A DNA stretch of 38,863 nucleotides from a virus. A program made the translations under genes and the position numbers. Location: positions 1 through 38,863 of IMG/VR virus record IMGVR_UViG_3300007542_000061; one strand, 5' to 3'. The notes below the pieces were generated by a model. That model made no database searches, was not told the DNA's origin, and worked only from the letters and a program-made list of their open reading frames with translations. Shown here piece by piece: positions 17,049 to 23,357 of this stretch (the first letter of the stretch is position 1; every line of letters begins with the position of its first letter).

Positions 17049-17713
17049 CCAAGCTAGCCTATGACCTAGCCCGAGCGGACATCGGCACCAAGGAATGGAA
17101 GAACGGCCACAACCCGAAGGTCGTGCAGTACTTCGCCGACGTCGGCCACAGCTGGGTGAAGGATGACGAGACCGCATGGTGCGCCGCATTCGTAGGTGCC
17201 ATGCTCAAGCGCGCAGGCATGCCTCAGACCGGCAAGCTGGCCGCCAGATCCTACCTCGAGTGGGGCGAGCGCGTCGACCTCGACGAGGCCCAGCCCGGCG
17301 ACATCGTCGTGTTCTGGCGCGGGTCGCGCGACAGCTGGCAGGGTCACGTCGGGTTCTACGTCAGCCGTGACGGCGACGGCATCCAAGTTCTGGGTGGCAA
17401 CCAAGCCAACCGCGTCGGCATCGAAACCTATTCTGGCGACCGCCTGCTGGGCGTTCGCAAAGCCCCCGGCACCCAAGCACCCACATCGGTGCGTGTGGCC
17501 GCCACAGCGCCACGTCAGAGCCCGACACAGTCCAAGACAGTTCAGGGTAGCGTAGGCCAGCTGGTGGCCGCTGTGCTGGGCGGTGTAGGCTCTCTGGCTG
17601 CCCTCGACGGTCAGGCCCAGATGGTGGCCATGATCGTCTTTGCCGTGGTCGGGCTGCTGGCTGCGTGGATCATGCGCGAGCGCCTGCGCAAATGGTCCGA
17701 GGGCGACCGGTGA
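17045..17713 (+). CDS. Endolysin, TIGR02594/NlpC-P60-like, with C-terminal membrane segments
   Basis: The N-terminal part (about 1-145) is a cysteine peptidase/amidase-like domain of the TIGR02594 type. The likely catalytic residues are Cys46 in TAWCAAF, His101 in GHVGFYVS and Asn119 in LGGNQ. It should cut peptidoglycan. A Pro/Thr/Gln linker leads to two hydrophobic segments (about 166-182 and 189-207) ending in a basic tail (RERLRKWSEGD). This suggests membrane attachment or a fused holin-like unit. No N-terminal signal peptide is visible. The start overlaps the holin-like gene (ATGA) and the stop overlaps the inner spanin start (GTGA), so the lysis genes are translated as a chain. Confidence 0.85.
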   Translation: MTKLAYDLARADIGTKEWKNGHNPKVVQYFADVGHSWVKDDETAWCAAFVGAMLKRAGMPQTGKLAARSYLEWGERVDLDEAQPGDIVVFWRGSRDSWQGHVGFYVSRDGDGIQVLGGNQANRVGIETYSGDRLLGVRKAPGTQAPTSVRVAATAPRQSPTQSKTVQGSVGQLVAAVLGGVGSLAALDGQAQMVAMIVFAVVGLLAAWIMRERLRKWSEGDR

Positions 17714-17949
17714 TCCTGTCCCGGGTCAAGCTCTGGCTGGCTGCCGCTGGTGCGGCCATCATCGCGCTGGTGACCATGTACCTCAAAGGCCGACGGGATG
17801 CCGCAGAGATTGCCCGCCTGCGCGAGCTGGAGGGCTACAAGGAAACGAGGGAGCGCATCGATGATGCTGAGATCCATGGTAATGATCCCGCTGCTGCTCG
17901 TGAGTGGCTGCAGCATTACGCCGATCAGGAACGCGGACGCGATCTGTGA
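17710..17949 (+). CDS. Inner-membrane spanin (Rz-like)
   Basis: I place the start at the GTG overlapping the endolysin stop (GTGA), giving 79 residues; an ATG 45 bases upstream would lie inside the endolysin. One N-terminal membrane span (about 8-24, LWLAAAGAAIIALVTMY) is followed by a basic stop-transfer (LKGRR) and a charged alpha-helical periplasmic domain rich in Arg and Glu. This is the form of an i-spanin, which joins an outer-membrane lipoprotein to fuse the membranes in the last lysis step. The lipoprotein gene is nested in its 3' half in another frame, a classic Rz/Rz1 arrangement. Confidence 0.75.
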   Translation: MILSRVKLWLAAAGAAIIALVTMYLKGRRDAAEIARLRELEGYKETRERIDDAEIHGNDPAAAREWLQHYADQERGRDL

Positions 17950-18064
17950 CGGCACGAGAAAAGCCCGCGCCGATCTGGCGCAGGCTTTAGTTGCGGATGG
18001 TGGTGATCAATCTGTGCTGGCGGGTCAGGTGCTGCTGTCTCAGCTGCAGGGTGCCTGCCTCTAA
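17861..18064 (+). CDS. Outer-membrane spanin lipoprotein (Rz1-like)
   Basis: The ATG at 17861 follows a GAGGGAG ribosome site by 7 bases and gives 67 residues. The N-terminus is a short basic start, a hydrophobic core (MVMIPLLLVSG) and the lipobox LVSGC, so Cys17 should be lipidated and the mature protein (about 50 residues) held in the outer membrane. It is in the +1 frame relative to the inner spanin and overlaps its last 89 bases. The mature part is not Pro-rich as in lambda Rz1, but it fits an o-spanin by signal and position. Its stop codon overlaps the stop of the convergent gene on the other strand. Confidence 0.7.
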   Translation: MMLRSMVMIPLLLVSGCSITPIRNADAICDGTRKARADLAQALVADGGDQSVLAGQVLLSQLQGACL

Positions 18065-18246
18065 TCGATCAGGCCTTGGCGCTTCCACCGGATGCGCAGC
18101 CGATCAACCGCATACCAGAACGCATCCCGATCTTTGTCTGGCACATAGACCGACAGGCGCACCAGCCCCTTGTCCAACTGCCGCTGGTGATATGACCGCT
18201 GCGCTTTGATGTGGCTGCTGGGGTTTTCTTGCTTAGGTACTGGCAT
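18061..18246 (-). CDS. Small ribbon-helix-helix-like protein
   Basis: This is a 61-residue basic protein. The ATG at 18246 has AAGGAG 7 bases upstream on the minus strand, so I prefer it to the upstream ATG at 18270. The core GLVRLSVYVPDKDRDAFWYAVDRLR has one strand followed by a helix, as in small ribbon-helix-helix DNA-binding proteins, with a basic N-terminus (QRSYHQRQ). It is the last gene of the leftward operon and overlaps the previous gene by 14 bases. It might be a repressor of phage promoters, but the fold call rests on pattern only. Confidence 0.6.
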   Translation of the reverse strand: MPVPKQENPSSHIKAQRSYHQRQLDKGLVRLSVYVPDKDRDAFWYAVDRLRIRWKRQGLID

Positions 18247-18559
18247 CTGTGTTCTCCTTCGGTCGGTCATCTGTGCCTATGCCACGCCGCTCGTATGCCA
18301 TCAGGAACGCGATGCAGCATGACGCATGCCACAGGTGTGACACGCCAGTCTCTGGGTCGAGGTCTTCACCGCGCCACCACGCCCACATGTGGCGCATGAG
18401 CGCCGAGAACGGGCGGTGCCATGCCATGCCCAGCTCCCAGTTCCGCTCGCTGTACTTTCGGGCCCCGAAGTCGAGCACTGCCGCCGTGCCCTCGAGGAGC
18501 TCCGGCGGCAGCAGGTGCATCGGCACCTTGTGCTGATCGTGCTTGATGCCCTCGCTCAC
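18233..18559 (-). CDS. dATP/dGTP diphosphohydrolase-like protein (DUF5664)
   Basis: This 108-residue protein shows the full pattern of the DUF5664 family: PPELLEGTAAVLDFGARKYSE, RNWELGM, FSALMRHMWAWWRGED, DPETGVSHLWHA and FLMAYERR. The family is annotated as dATP/dGTP diphosphohydrolase and resembles all-alpha MazG-type pyrophosphohydrolases. The Glu/Asp and His residues in HMWAWWRGED and SHLWHA are likely metal or substrate ligands. It would trim purine deoxynucleotides during phage DNA synthesis. The GTG start overlaps the previous stop as GTGA. A family relationship is clear; the exact substrate is not. Confidence 0.75.
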   Translation of the reverse strand: MSEGIKHDQHKVPMHLLPPELLEGTAAVLDFGARKYSERNWELGMAWHRPFSALMRHMWAWWRGEDLDPETGVSHLWHASCCIAFLMAYERRGIGTDDRPKENTDAST

Positions 18560-18867
18560 AGCGCGTCCTCGATGATGTTGGTGATCTCCGCGTCGACGGT
18601 CAGCTCGCGGATCTGGTTGAGCACAAGACGCAGATCCTGAACCCGGCCCTCGAGCGCGTCGATATCCTGCTGGTAACCGCGCTCGATCTCACGGCGTTCA
18701 TCGCGGTACTCGATCGCGCAATGCTCGGCCTCGTGGAGCTTGTCCTCGAGCATGTCGAAGACAAAGCCAAGGTCAGGGTAGCGGGCGCGCAGGCCGTCGA
18801 GATCGGGGCGGTCGGTGCCGCTGGCGAGGTCGATCTGGGCGATGGCAAGGGTGGCGTCGAAAGGCAT
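18556..18867 (-). CDS. Hypothetical coiled-coil protein
   Basis: This 103-residue acidic protein is predicted largely helical, with heptad-like runs from about 40 to 95 (EDKLHEAEHCAIEYRDERRE and DIDALEGRVQDLRLVLNQIR). It has a good ribosome site (GAGGAGA) before the ATG. It lies between the DUF6011 gene and the DUF5664 gene and overlaps the latter by 4 bases. I do not recognise a family; a small dimeric accessory protein is the most one can say. Confidence 0.6.
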   Translation of the reverse strand: MPFDATLAIAQIDLASGTDRPDLDGLRARYPDLGFVFDMLEDKLHEAEHCAIEYRDERREIERGYQQDIDALEGRVQDLRLVLNQIRELTVDAEITNIIEDAL

Positions 18868-18877
18868 GGTGGTCTCC

Positions 18878-19300
18878 TCAGATGTGGTTGATGCATTCGG
18901 GGCCGAAGCCCGCTTCGATGGATGCCGGGTCGGTCAGGGCCCGACCGCAGCGGGCGCAGCGGCCCTCGTGCCAGATCTCGAGCTGCTCAGGCATCTTGCC
19001 TGCCGAGAACTGACGCAGCGCCCAGTCCAGCCCGAGGAACGCAGGGTGGCTGGGGTTGCCCTTGCGGCCCGGGATCAGGGCGTTGCCGTTCTTGGTGAAG
19101 CCAAGGTACTCGTAGTCCTGCTCGTTGTTCTGGCCGACCAGCAGGCTGGCAAAGAACACGTCGTCGGTGTCCTTGGCCTTCGACACGCGGTAGGTGTAGC
19201 GCTTGCCGGTCTGCTTGGACACGAGCGTGAAGCGTGCGCGACCGCCCAGAACAAACTGCTGGGCGTCGGCGGCGGTGGCGATCAGGTGCGGATGGGTCAT
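18878..19300 (-). CDS. DUF6011-type zinc-ribbon protein
   Basis: I start at 19300 (140 residues), where AGGAGA lies 8 bases upstream and the CACACCAC leader precedes it; an in-frame ATG at 19360 would lie inside the promoter. The C-terminus GRCARCGRALTDPASIEAGF with GPEC is the DUF6011 signature, with three cysteines that probably bind zinc. The N-terminal part (about 10-100) is a beta-rich domain with Lys/Arg-rich turns (KQTGKRYTYRVSKAK), possibly nucleic-acid binding. It follows DNA polymerase and is the first gene after promoter P3. Function unknown. Confidence 0.7.
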   Translation of the reverse strand: MTHPHLIATAADAQQFVLGGRARFTLVSKQTGKRYTYRVSKAKDTDDVFFASLLVGQNNEQDYEYLGFTKNGNALIPGRKGNPSHPAFLGLDWALRQFSAGKMPEQLEIWHEGRCARCGRALTDPASIEAGFGPECINHI

Positions 19301-19309
19301 GGTCAAGGT

Positions 19310-19329
19310 CTCCTGTGGTGTGTGTGCCC
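19310..19329 (-). promoter_or_regulatory. CACACCAC leader motif
   Basis: On the minus strand the leader of the DUF6011 gene reads CACACACACCACAGGAG, joining the repeated CACACCAC element directly to the Shine-Dalgarno. Four other early genes have the same element. Confidence 0.55.
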
Positions 19330-19331
19330 AT

Positions 19332-19360
19332 GATATAAGATGCTGATCAGCATCGGTCAA
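19332..19360 (-). promoter_or_regulatory. Promoter P3 with palindromic operator in the spacer
   Basis: On the minus strand TTGACC (19360-19355), a 17-base spacer and TATATC (19337-19332) form a sigma-70-like promoter. The perfect 16-bp palindrome GATGCTGATCAGCATC (19339-19354) fills most of the spacer. P1 shares a 14-bp stretch of it including the 12-bp palindrome core, and P2 keeps one half. A protein bound there would block RNA polymerase. Confidence 0.65.
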
Positions 19361-19363
19361 GGG

Positions 19364-21181
19364 CTACACCTCCTCATCTTCTAGCTCACCCCAGCTGGGA
19401 CCGGTGCCGCCCTCGACCAGTGCGTCGGTCGGCGCGCCCGGAAAGATGTCTAGGTAGCCAGCCACCATGTCCTTTTTCATCCACTGCAGCGCCTCGGGTG
19501 CATCCTCGATGTAGGCCTCATCGATCAAGGCGTCGTGGATGGTCGCAGCCATCCGGGTGCCCATATGCTTGCCGTGATCGGCGGCCTCCTCGAGGCGTGC
19601 CCGGTGGCGAATGATCGCCCGGGCCATGACCGACAGCGCGGCGCGCTGCACTGGATAGTTTGCGCACTTGGGCAGGGCAGGCCTCTTGCCCATATAGATC
19701 GTGCCGCCGTCCACCATTGGCAGGAACCCAGCCCCATCCCCAAGCGCGTGGTTCATCATCGTGTTGCGCAGGCCGAATGCCTTGGGGTAGCGGTCGGCCC
19801 AGAAGTCAATCAGCTCCAGTGCCCGGGTGATCGAGGTGCGCAGCGTTCCCGACAGGCCAAGCGACCCTGACCCGTAGATGATGCCGAACGATACGCCCTT
19901 GGCCTTCGATCGGATCTCTTTGCCCTCGGGTGTCTTCTTGTCGATCTTGTACCCGGCCATGTACGAGCCGACCTCGCTGTGCAGGTCGCCATGCACGCAG
20001 TCGTACAGCAGCTGGTCATCCTCGCTCAGCAGCGCCAGCACCTTAAGCTCGATGCCGCTGTAGTCGAGCGACACCAGCCGCTTCTTTGGCGGCGCAATGA
20101 AGGACAGGCGCACGCTGGTGTGCTCGCCCAGCAGCTCGCGATCTCGGGGGAACTGCTGCGCGTTCGGCGAGCTCGAGCTGAACCGGCCGGTGACGGCGCG
20201 CGAGATGTTGTAGCTGGGGTGCAGGCGGCCGTCGGATGCTCCCTGTGCCATGTTGATCAGCTTGTCGCCGAAGTTCGACAGGTACTGGTTGATGGTGGTC
20301 AGGTCTGCGATGTTGAACAGCACCTCGGCCAGCGGCCCTTCGCCACCTGCGAGCGCAGCCATCTCCTTGCAGGTCGAGGTCTTGCTCTCAAGCTGCCCTG
20401 CCTTTTCTGTGCGCGGCCAGTGGGCGAGGTATTCGTCAGGCAGGATCTGGCCAAAGTAATCCGACCACTGCTTCGGCGACCGCAGGTTCTCGACCTCACC
20501 CTCGCTGACGAACTGGCGGATGTTGGCCTCGAACACCACCCGCTTGGCCTCCCAGCTGGCCACCAGATCCCGGTGCCGGGCTTGGTCAAGCAGCAGGCCG
20601 GTCTCGCGCATCTCGTGGACCGGTACGATCAGCGCGTCAAACATCGCCTGTGCCTCGCGGGCAGGCGGGTATTCATCCAGCTTGGCCTGCCAGTGCTGCC
20701 ATAGCTTCCACGTCCACAGGGCGTCGTCTGCGGCGTACCTGAGCTGCTCTGCTGTCAGCTTCTTGGCCCCCCAGTTCGACACCTGCTGATCCTTTGGCAT
20801 CTCGTGCTTGAGGTCGACCTTCAACATCTGGGCCAGCGACATCTGATCGCCACCCATGCGGGCACGCCGGGTGTGTGCCACCTCGATGACCTTGACGTGC
20901 GGCGCGTCGGCCGCGTCGAACCACTGGTATTCGAACCCGGCATTGAACGCGATCCATGTGCCGGCCTCGAACCACTCGGCATACGGCGCGAACGATCCGC
21001 CCTCGAGCGCCCAGAAGTCGATGACCGCCCAGACATCGTCGTTGCAGATCTGCGCCAGCCTGACCTCGCTCTCCTGCGGGCGCAGGCCTGTGGTCTCGAA
21101 GTCAAGCGCGGCGTGTCCGGTGCCAATCAGGTCGAGCAGATCGTTCAGCTCGTCCTCGGTCGTAATCATCTGGTATTCCAT
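19364..21181 (-). CDS. Family A DNA polymerase with 3'-5' exonuclease
   Basis: This 605-residue replicative polymerase has an N-terminal DnaQ-like exonuclease: ExoI DFE (27-29), ExoII FNAGFEYQWF (79-88, with Glu84 where Asp is usual) and ExoIII YAADD (149-153). The polymerase part has motif A LVSLDYSGIELK (Asp373), motif B RSKAKGVSFGIIYG (Arg424, Lys428, Phe432, Tyr436) and motif C TIHDALIDE (His549, Asp550). In motif C Ala551 replaces the Glu found in most family members. Phe at the position equivalent to E. coli Phe762 is the ancestral state. There is no 5'-nuclease domain, as in T7 polymerase. It lies downstream of a possible ssDNA-binding protein, separated by a UUCG hairpin. It should act with the primase-helicase at 26590. 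Confidence 0.95.
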   Translation of the reverse strand: MEYQMITTEDELNDLLDLIGTGHAALDFETTGLRPQESEVRLAQICNDDVWAVIDFWALEGGSFAPYAEWFEAGTWIAFNAGFEYQWFDAADAPHVKVIEVAHTRRARMGGDQMSLAQMLKVDLKHEMPKDQQVSNWGAKKLTAEQLRYAADDALWTWKLWQHWQAKLDEYPPAREAQAMFDALIVPVHEMRETGLLLDQARHRDLVASWEAKRVVFEANIRQFVSEGEVENLRSPKQWSDYFGQILPDEYLAHWPRTEKAGQLESKTSTCKEMAALAGGEGPLAEVLFNIADLTTINQYLSNFGDKLINMAQGASDGRLHPSYNISRAVTGRFSSSSPNAQQFPRDRELLGEHTSVRLSFIAPPKKRLVSLDYSGIELKVLALLSEDDQLLYDCVHGDLHSEVGSYMAGYKIDKKTPEGKEIRSKAKGVSFGIIYGSGSLGLSGTLRTSITRALELIDFWADRYPKAFGLRNTMMNHALGDGAGFLPMVDGGTIYMGKRPALPKCANYPVQRAALSVMARAIIRHRARLEEAADHGKHMGTRMAATIHDALIDEAYIEDAPEALQWMKKDMVAGYLDIFPGAPTDALVEGGTGPSWGELEDEEV

Positions 21182-21192
21182 GTGTGCCCCCC

Positions 21193-21200
21193 GTGGTGTG
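21193..21200 (-). promoter_or_regulatory. CACACCAC leader motif
   Basis: The minus strand reads CACACCAC followed by a G run (GGGGGG) and then the polymerase start codon. This is the same element seen before four other genes of the operon. Confidence 0.5.
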
Positions 21201-21204
21201 GAGA

Positions 21205-21224
21205 GGCGGGCCCGAAGGCCCGCC
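21205..21224 (-). promoter_or_regulatory. UUCG-tetraloop hairpin between ssDNA-binding-like and polymerase genes
   Basis: A perfect 8-bp stem (GGCGGGCC with GGCCCGCC) closes on the loop TTCG on the minus strand, giving a very stable C(UUCG)G hairpin. No U-tract follows, so it is not a standard terminator. It may stabilise or separate messages of the two genes. Confidence 0.7.
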
Positions 21225-21230
21225 CCGTTG

Positions 21231-21953
21231 TCAAGTGCGGCGTGCGCGCCGGGTGCGTACCGGCTTGACCTCTTCCGGCTCAGGTTCGGGCTCGGGCTCG
21301 GGCTCGGCGATCGTCCCGGGCGCTGCCTCGGCTCCGGCAGCCAGCATCGCGGCTGCCTCTTCCTCGGTGATCCACTCGTCGATGTCTAACTTCGGCTTAA
21401 AGTTCCACTCGCCCTTCGCTTGGAACTTTTCGCGGGTGAAGTAGAACAGCGGGAAGTTCGGCTCGCCCCGCATGGTGCGCTCGGCGATCTCATTGAACAG
21501 ATCACCCACCGCGTTCTTGCCCGAGGTGCTGTTGGTGCTGAACTGGTACTGCACCGTCTCCGACATGAAGCCGAAGCCCAGCATCGACTGCCAGCCGTCC
21601 TGCTGCCGGGGGTACGGGCCTTTGGCCTCGAGATCGCGCTCAGCGATCGCCAGCTCGGGCTGGTAGATCGACCACTGATGGCGAGCCACCGGCTTGTTGT
21701 CTTTCCAGCATATCCAGCCACGGAAGGCGGAGCGCGGCTCCATCAGGAAGACCTCGTCCTGCGGGAGGTCACCACGCTCACGACCGTAAGTGATGGCCCC
21801 GGTCTTTCCAGAGAATGAGACGTACTCCACGCCGTCGCTGGCAGAGCCTGTGCTCTCCTCGGCACCGGCAGAGGCAAGGGCCTTGGCCATTGCGTCCTTG
21901 TCCAGCGTCGGGAGGTTTCCGCCTTTGGCGTATGTTGCGAGAGATGTAGACAT
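21231..21953 (-). CDS. Possible ssDNA-binding/replication accessory protein
   Basis: I start at 21953 (240 residues), where AAGGAG lies 6 bases upstream. The body (about 15-195) has GGNLPTLDKDAMAKAL near the N-terminus, then FLMEPRSAFRGWICWKDNK, MLGFGFMSETVQYQF, and LFYFTREKFQ before KLDIDEWI. This order resembles a phage family often found next to replicative polymerase or nuclease genes and sometimes annotated as ssDNA-binding. The C-terminus has an acidic Pro-Glu run (about 214-224) followed by a basic tail (VRTRRARRT). An acidic tail is usual in SSBs, but a basic end is not. The role is inferred from its place between nuclease and polymerase. Confidence 0.65.
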   Translation of the reverse strand: MSTSLATYAKGGNLPTLDKDAMAKALASAGAEESTGSASDGVEYVSFSGKTGAITYGRERGDLPQDEVFLMEPRSAFRGWICWKDNKPVARHQWSIYQPELAIAERDLEAKGPYPRQQDGWQSMLGFGFMSETVQYQFSTNSTSGKNAVGDLFNEIAERTMRGEPNFPLFYFTREKFQAKGEWNFKPKLDIDEWITEEEAAAMLAAGAEAAPGTIAEPEPEPEPEPEEVKPVRTRRARRT

Positions 21954-22002
21954 GTTGTGCTCCTTTTCTACGTTGCACATTTCAACAGAGGCTGTCTTGG
22001 CC

Positions 22003-22977
22003 TCACTCCACGGTCAGCCTTTCGCTTGGCTTTCCCGTGCTCATGAAGGGGCTGAGGTCAATCCCGGCCTTCTCCATTGTCTTCCAGTCGTATGACCTGC
22101 GGCCTGCGACGATTGTCATGCTGACCCGGTGGTTCCCGACGATCAGCTCCTTGGCGTTGCGGGACAGCAACTCAGCCTTGATGGTCTCAGCAGCGTTGTC
22201 CTTGCGGGCCTTGGCTTCTGCCTCCTCTCCCTTGGCCAGCACATAGGCCTGCACCGCGCTGTCGAACCCAGATCCACGGTTGCCCCGGGTGACGTGGGCT
22301 TCGCCCTCTACCTCGATGCCGCACTGTTCCGCGAAGGGGCAGCCGCCATACTTCTTGCACTCTCCACTGCGCTTGCCTTCGCGGTCGAGGCGGTCAGCGC
22401 CCTTGGCGTTGAGCATCTTCTTAGCTCGCGGTGCCATGCGGTCGAGGATGTCACGGTCGCGCGGCACGTCGAACTCTAGGATGTCGTTGTAGTTCGACGC
22501 GTCCATGTAAATCAGCTTGCCAGAGATCGGGTGCGGGAAGTCATCGCCCTGCAGGTTGGCGATCTCCATGCCGATCTGCAGCTGCGTGATGTGGTCAGCC
22601 CGGGGCAAATAGTTTCGGTTGGTGCGCGGGTCGATTGTCTTGAACTCCATCCCCACCCAGCCCTGATCGGTCGCCATGTACCCGTCCGGTGTGGCTGAGA
22701 TCCGGTGCTCTTCGCTGATGATCGAGACCTGATCAGCGCCGCAGTACATAAGGTCTGCGCCCGACGCCATCAGGCAATCCACGAGATAGAGCTCGCCCTG
22801 CTTACCGCGCCGTGCGAAGCCCCAATCCTGCTCCACGGCCGGGAGGTGGCGCTCGAACCACTGCTTGCGGATGCAGCTCTCTGCGCTCGAGGCGTTCATA
22901 TACTTCGAGCGGTCGATGCTGAAGCCCTCGTCGTCGTCCAGCGCCTGTGCGCCACCCAGTATCAGATCCTTGATCAT
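22003..22977 (-). CDS. Cas4/RecB-like PD-(D/E)XK nuclease with Fe-S cysteines
   Basis: In this 324-residue protein the PD-(D/E)XK core is visible as ATPDGYM (Asp98), WVGMEFKTID (Glu111, Lys113) and HITQLQIGM (Gln132). Four cysteines fit an iron-sulfur cluster of the Cas4/AddB kind: Cys35 (SCIRKQW) at the N-terminus and Cys207, Cys213 and Cys219 (GECKKYGGCPFAEQCG). Such enzymes degrade or resect DNA ends; in phages they replace the T7 gene 6 exonuclease in breaking host DNA and in recombination. Start and stop of the upstream gene overlap as ATGA, tying it to the SNF2 helicase in one translational chain. The extra C-terminal part (about 230-324) is Lys/Glu-rich and not recognised. Confidence 0.85.
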   Translation of the reverse strand: MIKDLILGGAQALDDDEGFSIDRSKYMNASSAESCIRKQWFERHLPAVEQDWGFARRGKQGELYLVDCLMASGADLMYCGADQVSIISEEHRISATPDGYMATDQGWVGMEFKTIDPRTNRNYLPRADHITQLQIGMEIANLQGDDFPHPISGKLIYMDASNYNDILEFDVPRDRDILDRMAPRAKKMLNAKGADRLDREGKRSGECKKYGGCPFAEQCGIEVEGEAHVTRGNRGSGFDSAVQAYVLAKGEEAEAKARKDNAAETIKAELLSRNAKELIVGNHRVSMTIVAGRRSYDWKTMEKAGIDLSPFMSTGKPSERLTVE

Positions 22978-23357
22978 TGGTTGCCCTCCTCGGCTGCGCG
23001 CATGGCGTACTCAGCCAGCGCATTGGTGGTACGCTCGTTCTTGGCAACGACGTCGCTGTAGCGTGCGTAGTTTTCTTTGGCGCTTTCCTTCACACCCTGC
23101 AGCGTTTTCTCGGTGCGGCTCATCATGCGGATGCAGGACCACAGCACCTCGGATGCGGCGTCGGTCGGGTTGGTGGGCGTGCCGCTCTCGCGGAACGATG
23201 GGTAAAGCTCGACCATCCGGTCAAAGGCCTCTGGGCCGATGATGTCGATGATGGTGGGTGCAGGCCGGTGGGCCTGCAGGTTGTCGATCTCGGCGCGGAG
23301 CTTGGCGTTCTGCGCCTCGAGCTCTGCGATCTGTAGTTCTAGCTGCTGCTGTTTCAT
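22974..23357 (-). CDS. Hypothetical coiled-coil protein between helicase and nuclease
   Basis: I start at the ATG at 23357 (127 residues), which overlaps the helicase stop as ATGA and has GGAGG upstream; the longer open frame upstream only shadows the helicase. The N-terminus is a clear coiled coil (MKQQQLELQIAELEAQNAKL), then IIDIIGPEAFDRMVEL, then a second helical part. It is coupled on both sides by 4-base overlaps. I do not recognise the family; a bridging subunit for the helicase-nuclease pair is a reasonable guess. Confidence 0.65.
   Translation of the reverse strand: MKQQQLELQIAELEAQNAKLRAEIDNLQAHRPAPTIIDIIGPEAFDRMVELYPSFRESGTPTNPTDAASEVLWSCIRMMSRTEKTLQGVKESAKENYARYSDVVAKNERTTNALAEYAMRAAEEGNQ

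Noticed and set aside
18233-18559. Base-Z (2-aminoadenine) DNA synthesis system
   Set aside because: Only a dATP/dGTP diphosphohydrolase-like gene and a family A polymerase are present; no PurZ or DatZ-like gene is seen.
19301-19360. Upstream start for the DUF6011 gene
   Set aside because: It would place the start codon inside promoter P3; the start at 19300 has a good ribosome site.
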